Below, piece by piece: positions 32,530 through 41,434 of a DNA stretch of 60,717 nt; within the stretch, counting starts at the first letter, position 1, and each line of letters begins with the position of its first letter. The notes under the pieces are model-generated. The model saw only the letters and a list, made by a program, of their open reading frames with translations, had not been told where the DNA came from and searched no databases. The position numbers and the translations under genes were made by a program. Origin of the DNA: an uncultured Bacteroidia bacterium (GTDB lineage Bacteria; Bacteroidota; Bacteroidia; Bacteroidales; UBA932); assembly GCA_902784435.1 (NCBI GenBank), contig CACZUR010000025.1, forward strand, positions 1-60,717, in the 5' to 3' direction.

Positions 32530-34335
32530 TCAATCCTCTGTGGCGGAATTTCTCTTCCGGTCCAGCGGATCCAGCTGTATTTTACGCATCCTCATGTGGT
32601 TGGGCGTGATTTCCACCAGCTCGTCTTCCTGAATGTACTCAAGCGCCTCTTCCAGGGAGAACTTGATGGCCGGCGGCAGCACCACCTTTTCGTCCGACCC
32701 GGAAGCCCGCACATTGGTGAGCTTCTTGGTCTTGCAGATGTTGATGTTCAGGTCGCGGTCGCGCGTGTGTTCGCCCACTACCTGGCCACCATAGATCTCC
32801 TCGCCGGGCTCCACGAAGAAGCGGCCACGGTCCAGCAGCTTATTCATGGAATAGGCTATGGCCTCGCCGGTTTCCAGGGACACCAGGGAACCGTTGGTGC
32901 GCATTTCGATATCGCCTTTGTAAGGCTGATAATCCTTGAAACGATGCGCCACCACGGCCTCTCCCTGCGTAGCGGTCAACAAATTGGACCGAAGGCCCAT
33001 CAGGCCGCGGGTGGGGATTTCGAATTCCAGCAGCGTCCGGTCTCCGCGGGGTTCCATGCGAACCAGGGCGCCCTTGCGGCGGGTGCTCAGTTCGATGGCG
33101 GCGCCCACGAACTGCTCCGGCACCTCGATGGACAGTTCCTCGATGGGTTCGCAGCGCTTCCCGCCGATGGTCTTGTCCAACACCTTGGGCTGGCCCACCT
33201 GCAGTTCGAAGCCCTCGCGGCGCATGGTCTCGATGAGCACGCTCAGGTGCAGCACGCCGCGGCCGTACACCACGAAAGAATCGGCATTGATGCCCGGCTT
33301 CACGCGCAGCGCCAGATTCTTCTCCAGTTCTTTTTCCAGGCGCTCCTTGATGTGGCGGGAGGTGACGAACTTGCCATCCTTGCCGAAGAAAGGCGAATTG
33401 TTGATCATGAAGAGCATGCTCATGGTGGGCTCGTCCACGGCGATGGGCGGCAGGGCCTCCGGATTCTCGAAATCGGCAATGGTGTCGCCGATCTCGAAGC
33501 CGTCGATGCCCACGACCGCGCAGATGTCGCCGCACTGGACCTCGTCCACATTGGCCTTGCCCAGGCCTTCAAACACCATCAGCTGCTTGATCTTGCTCTT
33601 TTCCACGATATCGTAGCGCTTGCACAGGCTTACGGGCATGCCGGTACGGAGGGTTCCGCGGGTGATGCGGCCCACGGCAATACGGCCCACATAGGGGCTG
33701 TATTCCAGCGAGGAAACCAGCATCTGCGGGGTGCCATCCTTTATTTCCGGTGCAGGAATCTCTTCCAGGATGGTGTCCAGCAGGGCGGTGATATCGCTGG
33801 CGGGCTTTTTCCAGTCATGGGACATCCAACCCTGTTTGGCGCTGCCATAGATGGTCTTGAAGTCCAGCTGGTCCTCGTTGGCACCCAGGTTGAACATGAG
33901 TTCGAATACCTCCTCCTGGACCTCGTCCGGGCGGCAGTTGGGCTTGTCCACCTTGTTGATGACCACAATGGGTTTCTTGCCCATGTCGATGGCCTTGTTA
34001 AGGACGAAACGGGTCTGGGGCATACAGCCTTCGAAGGCGTCTACCAGGAGCAGCACGCCGTCGGCCATATTTAGGACGCGTTCCACTTCCCCGCCGAAGT
34101 CGCTGTGGCCGGGCGTATCGATGATGTTGATCTTGACGCCCTTGTAGGTGACGGACACATTCTTGGCCAGGATGGTGATGCCGCGCTCGCGCTCCAGGTC
34201 GTTGTTGTCCAGGATCAAGTTGCCCAGGTCTTCCGGACGCCGGACCAGGTTGGCCTGATAAATCATGCGGTCCACCAGGGTGGTTTTGCCGTGGTCTACA
34301 TGGGCAATGATGGCTATGTTCCTAATATCTTGCAT
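32530..34335 (-). CDS. typA: Ribosome-associated GTPase TypA/BipA
   Basis: 601 residues from ATG 34335 (MQDIRNIAIIAHVDHGKTT); an ATG two codons upstream is less like homologues. G1 AHVDHGKTT, G2 near RGITILAKN, G3 DTPGHSDFGGEV, G4 NKVDKPNCRP. EF-G-like domains and the TypA-specific C-terminus follow. It is a translational GTPase linked to ribosome assembly and stress. It has its own promoter and stands next to the left edge of the tRNA-Leu island. Confidence 0.95.
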   Translation of the reverse strand: MQDIRNIAIIAHVDHGKTTLVDRMIYQANLVRRPEDLGNLILDNNDLERERGITILAKNVSVTYKGVKINIIDTPGHSDFGGEVERVLNMADGVLLLVDAFEGCMPQTRFVLNKAIDMGKKPIVVINKVDKPNCRPDEVQEEVFELMFNLGANEDQLDFKTIYGSAKQGWMSHDWKKPASDITALLDTILEEIPAPEIKDGTPQMLVSSLEYSPYVGRIAVGRITRGTLRTGMPVSLCKRYDIVEKSKIKQLMVFEGLGKANVDEVQCGDICAVVGIDGFEIGDTIADFENPEALPPIAVDEPTMSMLFMINNSPFFGKDGKFVTSRHIKERLEKELEKNLALRVKPGINADSFVVYGRGVLHLSVLIETMRREGFELQVGQPKVLDKTIGGKRCEPIEELSIEVPEQFVGAAIELSTRRKGALVRMEPRGDRTLLEFEIPTRGLMGLRSNLLTATQGEAVVAHRFKDYQPYKGDIEMRTNGSLVSLETGEAIAYSMNKLLDRGRFFVEPGEEIYGGQVVGEHTRDRDLNINICKTKKLTNVRASGSDEKVVLPPAIKFSLEEALEYIQEDELVEITPNHMRMRKIQLDPLDRKRNSATED

Positions 34336-34355
34336 AATCACTCCAAAAAATCCTG

Positions 34356-34387
34356 CAAATTTACACTTTTTTCAGTATCTGCACAAA
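34356..34387 (-). promoter_or_regulatory. Promoter of typA
   Basis: Minus-strand TAAATTTG at 34356-34363 and TTTG at 34384-34387, 20-nt spacing. The -33 box overlaps the terminator hairpin that follows the tRNA-Leu remnant. Confidence 0.75.
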
Positions 34388-34417
34388 AAAAGGATGGCCG
34401 TTGGGTCATCCTTTTTT
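34385..34417 (-). terminator. Terminator beside the tRNA-Leu 3' remnant (left island edge)
   Basis: AAAAAGGATG/CATCCTTTTT stem. It presumably ended the tRNA-Leu transcript before the island separated the two. A related hairpin lies at the right edge (47272-47300). Confidence 0.7.
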
Positions 34418-34437
34418 CGTGCGCGAAATCAGAGTCG
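34416..34437. other. Left attachment site: 22-bp copy of the tRNA-Leu 3' end
   Basis: Identical over 22 bp to 47299-47320, covering the discriminator, acceptor 3' strand and part of the T arm of tRNA-Leu. The match stops abruptly; the rest of a tRNA is absent. This is the usual trace of tyrosine-recombinase integration into a tRNA 3' end. Confidence 0.75.
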
Positions 34438-34495
34438 GATTCGTTTATTTAAGAAACTCATTATCAAGTATTTATGTTTTCAACTATTCGATTTA

Positions 34496-34522
34496 GTGTA
34501 AAATAGGTGTAAAATAAGAGGC
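34496..34522 (+). repeat. Iteron pair at the left end of the island
   Basis: GTGTAAAATAG at 34496-34506 followed directly by GTGTAAAATAA at 34507-34517 and GAGGC. The same 27-bp block occurs at 47136-47162 with one difference. Spacing and position suit arm-type recombinase sites. The rest of 34440-34630 is AT-rich and shows no gene. Confidence 0.7.
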
Positions 34523-34630
34523 TTTTTTTAAGCATTATTTCTCGTTTTACAATAAATGTGAGGTCAAAAACCGGCAGTAAACCCGGCACGGATTTACAAA
34601 AATACTAATTTTTCCGGATACATAATAATC

Positions 34631-35965
34631 TCAATAGTGATACTTCTTTTGCAGGGCGGCCATAAATATACATCCGGTGGCCGCTGCCATAAACTCCGCA
34701 TAAACCACAGAACTCCAGATGCCGTCCACACCCAAGAACAGAGGTAACAGAAGAACCGCCCCCAGTTCAAACACAAACGTCCTCAAAAAGGCAATCAGCG
34801 CCGATACCACCCCGTTGCTGAGCGCGGTAAAAAAGGCCGAACCAAAAACGGCTATTCCCGTGAACAGGTATGCAAAAGAGAAAATACGGAACGCGTGGAC
34901 TGCATCAGAGAGCAGTTTCCCTCCATCCTGAAGGAAAAGGGCTGAGAACGGACGGGCCAGGACTTCGGACAGGACAAACATCGCAAGGGACGCGACTCCG
35001 ATGATTTTCAGGCTTCTTATTCTGAGAGTCTTGAGTTCCAGGTAGTTCTGCGCGCCGTAATGATAACTCACCACCGGCCCAATTCCATTTGAATAGCCCA
35101 CAAAGATGGCAGAGAAAATAAGGCTGAGATACATCAGAAGGCCATAAACCACCACCCCGTCTTCACCGGCATACTTAAGCAGCTGCACATTGTAGAAAAC
35201 CCCCACAAAAGAACCGGCTGCCTCCTCCATGAATTCCGAAGTCCCGTTTATGCAGCTCTTGACTAGCGACTTGACATCCCATACTGGCGTTACAAGCCTG
35301 AGGTCGCTGTCATTCTTCCTGCTGAAATAGATGAGCGGGAACACGCCCCCCACAATCTGTGTCAAGGCCGACGCCGCTGCCGCTCCCGCAAGTCCCCATT
35401 TGAAGCCTATGAGAAAAAGCGCATCCAGCACAACATTGGCCAGTCCGGTAATAACGGTAATGGCAAGCCCCAGGCGAGGCTTCTCTGCCGCAATGAAGAA
35501 CAGTTGGAACTCATATACCCATATCCAGGCGGGAAGAGCCAGGATAAAGATACGCCCGTACAGCACGCTGTTTTCAAGGAGTTTTTCCTCCGCGCCCAGC
35601 ATACTTGCCACCTGGGGCATAAAGACAAAGCCCAGCACCATCAGCAGAACGCCCACTACAGAAGATGCCATCACTATCAAGGAGAACAGGCGGTTGGCCC
35701 TTTCATGGTCGTTCTCTCCCAGCGTCTTTGCCACCAGCGCGTTGCCGCCCACACCGAACATATAGCCTATGGTACCCAGGATATTCAGTATGGGAAATAT
35801 CAGTGTAACCGCCGCGAACTCGGATTTCCCCGCGAAATTTGCCACAAAGAAGCCGTCCACCACAATGTACAGCGATGCAAAAATGTTCATCGCAATGGTG
35901 GGCAGGGTAAACCGAAGCAATTTCCGGGTTGTAAAATGCTCTGATAAATGGATACGGGAGGCCAT
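34631..35965 (-). CDS. MATE-family efflux transporter
   Basis: 444 residues, 12 predicted helices in two halves. N-terminal LSEHFTTRKLLRFTLPTIAMNIFASLYIVVDGFFV is typical of MATE proteins (SLYxxVDGxF), and ALVAKTLGENDHERAN follows helix 3. It would export cations or drugs using Na+ or H+ at the inner membrane. It is last in the island operon, 6 nt after the 106-residue gene. What it exports, perhaps a product or substrate of the upstream hydrolases, is unknown. Confidence 0.9.
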   Translation of the reverse strand: MASRIHLSEHFTTRKLLRFTLPTIAMNIFASLYIVVDGFFVANFAGKSEFAAVTLIFPILNILGTIGYMFGVGGNALVAKTLGENDHERANRLFSLIVMASSVVGVLLMVLGFVFMPQVASMLGAEEKLLENSVLYGRIFILALPAWIWVYEFQLFFIAAEKPRLGLAITVITGLANVVLDALFLIGFKWGLAGAAAASALTQIVGGVFPLIYFSRKNDSDLRLVTPVWDVKSLVKSCINGTSEFMEEAAGSFVGVFYNVQLLKYAGEDGVVVYGLLMYLSLIFSAIFVGYSNGIGPVVSYHYGAQNYLELKTLRIRSLKIIGVASLAMFVLSEVLARPFSALFLQDGGKLLSDAVHAFRIFSFAYLFTGIAVFGSAFFTALSNGVVSALIAFLRTFVFELGAVLLLPLFLGVDGIWSSVVYAEFMAAATGCIFMAALQKKYHY

Positions 35966-35971
35966 CGGGTG

Positions 35972-36292
35972 CTATGCTTCTTCTTTTATATAATACGCCC
36001 TCACCTTACTCTCGGTAATCAGGACGGATTCTTGATGGAAAAAGACGCAGAGATCTCTTGCGATGGCATCCGCAACACCTTCCCGGGGGTCCAGCAAACA
36101 AAGGACAAGGGTCTTCTCCTGGGTATAGTCTCCATTTTCGTGACAATAGCCGCCATCTGAAACGATAAACGAGAAAGGGACTTTGTAACTCTGACATACG
36201 TGCTTCATTACGTCCACGTACATCTCGGTCTGATACTCCTGCCGCTTGGTGGCGGCATCGTTGAGACCAACGCTTATTGTTATCTCTGTCAT
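35972..36292 (-). CDS. Small cytoplasmic protein of unknown function
   Basis: 106 residues with no signal peptide or membrane segment. The alternation ITISVGLNDAATKRQEYQT, a helix, FSFIVSDGGYCHENGDYT, ESVLITESKV suggests a small alpha/beta (ferredoxin-like) fold. It sits 21 nt after the 56-residue gene and 6 nt before MATE. I do not recognise it with confidence. Confidence 0.6.
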   Translation of the reverse strand: MTEITISVGLNDAATKRQEYQTEMYVDVMKHVCQSYKVPFSFIVSDGGYCHENGDYTQEKTLVLCLLDPREGVADAIARDLCVFFHQESVLITESKVRAYYIKEEA

Positions 36293-36313
36293 AGAAGCAG
36301 GTTATTGGCAGGC

Positions 36314-36484
36314 CTACCCACGCGCGGCAACTATATCCAAAAGGTAGTGAGGCGTAAAGTACTTGTCCATGAACTGGTAGTAGCCAACCAGCGGGGTCAC
36401 GGCCTTGTCGTAGTCTCCCGTGATTTCGCTGTTCAGATATTCATAATGCTCGAATCTGACTAAATCCTTGAATCCCCTTTTCAT
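36314..36484 (-). CDS. Short hypothetical protein (56 aa)
   Basis: Reads MKRGFKDLVRFEHYEYL to a TAG at 36314. It is in line with the operon: 19 nt after the esterase stop and 21 nt before the next start. Rich in Tyr/Phe/His, with no hydrophobic segment. It may be a small protein or the N-terminal stub of a larger decayed gene. Function unknown. Confidence 0.5.
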   Translation of the reverse strand: MKRGFKDLVRFEHYEYLNSEITGDYDKAVTPLVGYYQFMDKYFTPHYLLDIVAARG

Positions 36485-36503
36485 ATTTGCGCTTGTGTAT
36501 TAA

Positions 36504-38054
36504 TTAACATACTCTCTTGGACGACCCGTTCCCAAGGCGCTCGGCCCAGGACATCACGAGGTCCTCACGCCCTCCGAACAGATCCTTCTGCATACCGATG
36601 ACATCGGCAAAGACCATCGTCTGACGGTCCTCCCCCGAAAACTGCTTCCACTCGTATTTGTGGGTGGAGGGATTACCCGTCCGCGCGAAATTGGTCCACA
36701 TTTCCTTTGCGACGCGGCGGAACTCACAATCGTCGTTCCCGATAATCTTTCCGCTCCCCATCGGGTCCTCTATGCAATTATCAAACAGATATGGAAGTTC
36801 GCACGCGTGTGCCGCACCAAGATAAGGGGTTGTCACCGGTTTCTTGATAAAGTACATATAGGTGTCACCGCCGGCGGCAGCGTGCCTGATGGCCATATTG
36901 GTGTTACCGGCCCTGAAGTTGATGTCGTTGCAGTATTGCTCCAACCTGCGGCCCTCGCTTTCGTTTGCCATTGTAGCCATAAAATCGTCGTACTGGGCCT
37001 TTTCATTGGCGTTAAGCAGGGCTCTATCCTTCTTTGCAATCCATCTCAGCGTGTCCAGGAAGCCTTCCTCGCCGCCCTCGGACGGGACGAAGTACCTGAT
37101 TTCATCCTGGTTGGACCCAATCATCAAACCAATCTTCGACCTCTTTTCGTCTCCCCACATCCCATACATATCCGCACGATCCTCGGGCAGCGTGACGCCA
37201 TCCAGAAGCGGGAAGTTGGCAAAGCCCAGAAGGCTGTTCTTGTCTATCATACCTGCTTTCAGACACGCGTCTACAAGTTGCTCTGATGTGAGCTTCATCA
37301 GTTCATCCATAGTTTGGCAGCCCGTTACGCTAAGGAAGTTCTGCGTGACGTGGAGGCCGTGTTCCATAGTGTCGCAGTAGGCTATGTTGGCACTCTGGGC
37401 AATGACTCTCTTGAAGAGCCCCTCGCTTCCGTCGATGAGCGGGAGGAAGGTGACGCTTGCCGAGCCTGCCGACTCACCGAAAATGGTCACGTTGTCCGGA
37501 TCTCCGCCGAATCCGGCGATGTTTTTCTGCACCCACCTGAGGGCCTCAAGTTGGTCCAGAAGGCCCAGGTTGCCTGCCTCCTTGAAGTTCTCTCCGCCAG
37601 GAACCCGCTCGAAGTTCATAAAACCCAGGAACCCCAGCCGATAGTCGATGGATACGAACAGAATGTCGGGGCACTCTTTGGAGATGCCCGTAAGGTCGTA
37701 AAGGGGCGACGCCTGGGATTCGGAGCAGAACCCGCCACCGTGAATCCACACCATGACCGGCTTCTTGCCATCCGTGCAGCGGGTATTACAATAGATGTTC
37801 AGCACAAGGCAGTCCTCCCCGAACTCCGCCGTGCCCATGGAGTCGTTTATGGGGCCGATGGGAACGTGGCCGGGCTTTGTGGCGTCGTAAACGGCATCAT
37901 CGCCTGCGGCAGGAAGCGCCTTCTTCCAGCGAAGTTCCCCCACCGGCTGCGTTGCGTATGGGATGCCCTTCCAGATAATCAGCTGGTCTGTCTCCTTGCC
38001 CACGAAGGTGCCGTTGTTGCACTTGACCGCCTTCGATATTGTTGTATTACTCAT
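36504..38054 (-). CDS. Type-B carboxylesterase
   Basis: 516 residues from ATG 38054; the longer frame would start at TTG. The nucleophile elbow is IFGESAGSASV, the oxyanion loop MVWIHGGGFCSE, and the N-terminal GIPYATQPVGELRWK and EDCLVLNIYCNT are type-B esterase marks. No signal peptide, unlike many type-B enzymes, so it probably works in the cytoplasm. It follows two amidohydrolases in the island operon. It could deacylate the same small molecule; substrate unknown. Confidence 0.9.
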   Translation of the reverse strand: MSNTTISKAVKCNNGTFVGKETDQLIIWKGIPYATQPVGELRWKKALPAAGDDAVYDATKPGHVPIGPINDSMGTAEFGEDCLVLNIYCNTRCTDGKKPVMVWIHGGGFCSESQASPLYDLTGISKECPDILFVSIDYRLGFLGFMNFERVPGGENFKEAGNLGLLDQLEALRWVQKNIAGFGGDPDNVTIFGESAGSASVTFLPLIDGSEGLFKRVIAQSANIAYCDTMEHGLHVTQNFLSVTGCQTMDELMKLTSEQLVDACLKAGMIDKNSLLGFANFPLLDGVTLPEDRADMYGMWGDEKRSKIGLMIGSNQDEIRYFVPSEGGEEGFLDTLRWIAKKDRALLNANEKAQYDDFMATMANESEGRRLEQYCNDINFRAGNTNMAIRHAAAGGDTYMYFIKKPVTTPYLGAAHACELPYLFDNCIEDPMGSGKIIGNDDCEFRRVAKEMWTNFARTGNPSTHKYEWKQFSGEDRQTMVFADVIGMQKDLFGGREDLVMSWAERLGNGSSKRVC

Positions 38055-38092
38055 TGCGATATACTTCTTCACAAATGACAAATTATTGATTT

Positions 38093-39748
38093 TTAACTTA
38101 TTTTCTTTCCGCCGAAGTACACTTCCCCAGGCATATTATGGCTGAAGCCCTCTTGCTCTGCCGTCAGAAGGTCCTTGTCAAAGACCAGGAAATCGGCATC
38201 CTTGCCGGGGGTGATGGAACCCTTCTTATCCTCGATGCCCAGCTGCCTGGCGCCGTTGATGGTGTAGCCGATGAGCATTTCTTCCACACTCATCCGCTCC
38301 TCTGCCGGCGGATTGGCGACAGGGCTTATGCAATAGGCAGGGACACTGGTCTTTTCCGAAATGGTGCGGGTCATGCCGATCTCCATACCAAGATAAGGGC
38401 TCCAGGTGGTGAAGTCCCCGTAGGCTACGTTGTCGCTGGACCAGGCCACCAGGGCACCCGTTTTCCAAACAGTCTTGCAGCGGTACATCGAGGTGGCGCG
38501 CTTCTGGCCCAGCATCGGGGTCAACACGCCCGGGCCGCCTCCGTTGTGCCACCAGGGGGTGTAATTTGCAAACACCCCCAGCTTTGCAAAACGCTCAAGA
38601 TCTTCATCGGCCTGGACCTCCAGGTGGGCGCAGGTGACCTTTACGTGGTACTTGTCTCCCAGTTCCTTCCGGGCCAGTTCCACGCCGTCCAGCACCACGC
38701 GGGATGCGGCTTCGCCTACTGTGTGGACGTGGAGGTCAAGACCTGCCTCATTGAGGGCCTTCAGGATTTCGGCCACCTGTGCGGGCTGGAAGGCCGTGGT
38801 GCCGGTAACGCCGGTGTCTACATAGGGCGTAACCATAGCCGCCGTCTCAATCTTGAGGGTGCCGTCCATAAAGATTTTCAGGGTATGCACCTTCAGGTGC
38901 TCACTGTTGAACTTGCGGCTGAAGCGCTTCACTTCCTCAATGGCCTCCTGCATCTTGCTGGGGCGGGTGAGCACGTAGCAGCCGTCTATGTAGGTGGACA
39001 GTTTTCCTTCCTTGTCCATCTTGCACAGGATGTCATACATCCGCTCGTGGACGGGGTTATGCTCCGGGAAGCCGGCGTCGAAAACCGCGCTGACGCCTAC
39101 CTTTTTGGCATACTCTACCCAGCGCTCCAGGGATACCCGGATCTGATCTTCCGTGAGGTCGTTCACACCGTCGAAAAGAATGGGCCAGCTGGCAGTTTCA
39201 AACGAATTGCCTGTTACGTGGCCGTCCTTTCTTACATAATAGGCAAGTCCGGGAACAGGATCCGGTGTATCATCGGCAATGCCCATCCTTTCCAGAACCT
39301 TGGAGTTGACCCAGTTGCTGTGGCACTCCCCTTCCAGGAGGATTAGTTCGGTGTCGGGACAGATAGCGTCCAGGTCTTCCTTGGTGATCTCCTCCCCTTT
39401 CAGGAAGTGACGCTCCAACAGGAAGCGGTAGCATTTCTGGCCGGGATGCTCTTTGACATAGCCCGCCATGAAATCCATGGCACCCTTTTTTCCGTCGGGC
39501 TCGAAACGGACGCCAAGGTCGGCGTAGTCAAATGCCACCGGAATGGTCACGTGCACGTGGCTGTCGATGATGCCGGGCATCACAAACTTGCCTCCGAGGT
39601 CCGTGATCTCACCTTCGTAAGCAGAAAGGCCTGCTTCGTCACCTACATAGACGAATTTACCGTCCTTTACCACCAGGGCCGAAGCCAGGGGCTGGTTCTT
39701 GTCTGCCGTAAACACTTTGGCGTTTTTGATAATCTTGTCTGCTTTCAT
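38093..39748 (-). CDS. YtcJ-type metal-dependent amidohydrolase (1)
   Basis: 551 residues. N-terminal DKIIKNAKVFTADKNQPLASALVVKDGKFVYVG is the amidohydrolase-3 cap strand. Metal site GIIDSHVHVTIP; further His in LDLHVHTVGEAA, VTCAHLE and WSSDNVAYG near the C-terminus. It would hydrolyse an amide or formyl group in the cytoplasm. The next gene upstream (39771-41411) is a paralogue, 22 nt away. Substrate unknown. Confidence 0.88.
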   Translation of the reverse strand: MKADKIIKNAKVFTADKNQPLASALVVKDGKFVYVGDEAGLSAYEGEITDLGGKFVMPGIIDSHVHVTIPVAFDYADLGVRFEPDGKKGAMDFMAGYVKEHPGQKCYRFLLERHFLKGEEITKEDLDAICPDTELILLEGECHSNWVNSKVLERMGIADDTPDPVPGLAYYVRKDGHVTGNSFETASWPILFDGVNDLTEDQIRVSLERWVEYAKKVGVSAVFDAGFPEHNPVHERMYDILCKMDKEGKLSTYIDGCYVLTRPSKMQEAIEEVKRFSRKFNSEHLKVHTLKIFMDGTLKIETAAMVTPYVDTGVTGTTAFQPAQVAEILKALNEAGLDLHVHTVGEAASRVVLDGVELARKELGDKYHVKVTCAHLEVQADEDLERFAKLGVFANYTPWWHNGGGPGVLTPMLGQKRATSMYRCKTVWKTGALVAWSSDNVAYGDFTTWSPYLGMEIGMTRTISEKTSVPAYCISPVANPPAEERMSVEEMLIGYTINGARQLGIEDKKGSITPGKDADFLVFDKDLLTAEQEGFSHNMPGEVYFGGKKIS

Positions 39749-39770
39749 GGCTATAGTGTCTTATTGGTTA

Positions 39771-41411
39771 TTAATTGTTTTTGTAAACTTCCTCGCCGTC
39801 AACGATGGTGGCAATAAGATTTGCCGCGGCCACCTTGTCAAGGGAGTCGTGCAGGAAGTCGCAGTCATACACCGTCATATTGGCAAGTTTTCCAAACTCT
39901 ATGGAGCCCACGCGGTGTTCCTGATGCCAGGCCTTGGCGATGTTGATGGTCATGGCCCTCAGAGCCTTCTCACGGGTAATGGATTCGGAGGGATTCAGCG
40001 GCTGGGTTTCTATGGAGGGGAATAAAACCTTAGGAACATTGCGAGCCTCAGCCATGTAGAAACTCAATTTGACGTTCATCATGGGTGAGACCGGATAATC
40101 CGAATGGAATACAACATTGGCTCCCACGTCAAAGAACGACTTGATTGGATATGCCTTGTTTGCCAGTTCTTCACCTACATAAGAGGACTCCATCGCAAAG
40201 GCGGCCGGAATCTTTGTCACCCAAAGCGGAGCCACAGCAGGAACGGTACCGGTTTCCCCCATGCGGCGGATATCATCCTCAGTCACAAAGTGGAGGTGGG
40301 CCAGTACGTTCATCTGTGTCTTGTCTCCGGTAATCTTCTGGGCGTCCTCTATGCAGCCCAGCATGAAGTGAGTTGCGCCACCGCCTTCGGAGTGGCAGTG
40401 GACAGCCAGTCCTTCTTTATCGGCCTCAACTATGAGCTGCACCATTCTGTCGTGGCTATTGAAACGTTCCACGCCGTGATAGCCGGGCTGGTCCAGATAA
40501 TCCTGGTTCTGCCAGCCTGTATGAGCCTCCGTGACACCGTCCAGGAAGCACTTGATTCCCACGATGTGCAAATAGTCGCTGTCATATTTGGCACGTAGCT
40601 CTGCTACACGTGCGACCTCCGCTTTGGGGTCTTCTACATTGTCAGGAGACAAAGCATAGGCATATGTGCGTAGCTTCAGCCTGCCTTCTTCCTCAAGTTC
40701 GTGGAAAGCCTGGGCGCATTCAGGGTAGAAGAGTTCCATACCTGCGTCTGCCACGCCGGTGAAGCCGCTGCTCAGGGCAAAATCCTGCCAGGCAAGGAGG
40801 TATTTCTTCGCATCCTCCATATTCTTGGGAAGATTGTTTATCACCTGCAGTACCGGAGTTTCGCAGATATAGCCGTCCGGCTGGCCGTTTGCGTCCACGT
40901 GAACCTGGGCGTAGCCCACTTTCCTGGCATATTCCGCATCTATGCCGGCCCATTCCAGCGCCTTTGTATTAAGCAGCATGGAATGTCCGCCGCCGGTTTG
41001 CATAATAAGGATTTTGTCGGAGCAGATTTCGTCCAGAAACGCCTTGCTCACATATTCCTCCGTTTCATTCCATCCCGAAGCCACATAATAGGAGCGGTCA
41101 GGATTGCTGGCAATGAAGTCCTTGATAATCTCACGGTATTTGGCGTAATCGGCCAATCCTACGTCGGCCAGGTGGGCCTGTCCCACAAGGCGGTCTCCGG
41201 CAAAATACGGGTGGCAGTGGGATTCCAGGAAGCCGGGATAGATAAAGTTATCTCCATAGTCCAGCACTTTTGCGTTGGGACCTGCTATTTTTTTGGCCTC
41301 ATCGGCACTGCCGATATAGGAAAAAACGCCGTTCTTTACTACTGCGGCCTTGGCAAAGGGCCTTTTTTCATCCACCGTGATGATGTTGCCAAGAATCAGT
41401 GTCTGTTTCAT
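39771..41411 (-). CDS. YtcJ-type metal-dependent amidohydrolase (2)
   Basis: 546 residues, same family as its neighbour: MKQTLILGNIITVDEKRPFAKAAVVKNG, metal site FLESHCHPYF, LAVHCHSEGGG, VLAHLHFVTEDD, VVFHSDYPVSP. The two are clearly diverged, not a recent duplication. Two such enzymes plus an esterase suggest stepwise breakdown of one compound. It lies 23 nt after the lipid-kinase-like gene. Confidence 0.88.
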   Translation of the reverse strand: MKQTLILGNIITVDEKRPFAKAAVVKNGVFSYIGSADEAKKIAGPNAKVLDYGDNFIYPGFLESHCHPYFAGDRLVGQAHLADVGLADYAKYREIIKDFIASNPDRSYYVASGWNETEEYVSKAFLDEICSDKILIMQTGGGHSMLLNTKALEWAGIDAEYARKVGYAQVHVDANGQPDGYICETPVLQVINNLPKNMEDAKKYLLAWQDFALSSGFTGVADAGMELFYPECAQAFHELEEEGRLKLRTYAYALSPDNVEDPKAEVARVAELRAKYDSDYLHIVGIKCFLDGVTEAHTGWQNQDYLDQPGYHGVERFNSHDRMVQLIVEADKEGLAVHCHSEGGGATHFMLGCIEDAQKITGDKTQMNVLAHLHFVTEDDIRRMGETGTVPAVAPLWVTKIPAAFAMESSYVGEELANKAYPIKSFFDVGANVVFHSDYPVSPMMNVKLSFYMAEARNVPKVLFPSIETQPLNPSESITREKALRAMTINIAKAWHQEHRVGSIEFGKLANMTVYDCDFLHDSLDKVAAANLIATIVDGEEVYKNN

Positions 41412-41434
41412 GGTTATTATTGTTATTATTGTTC

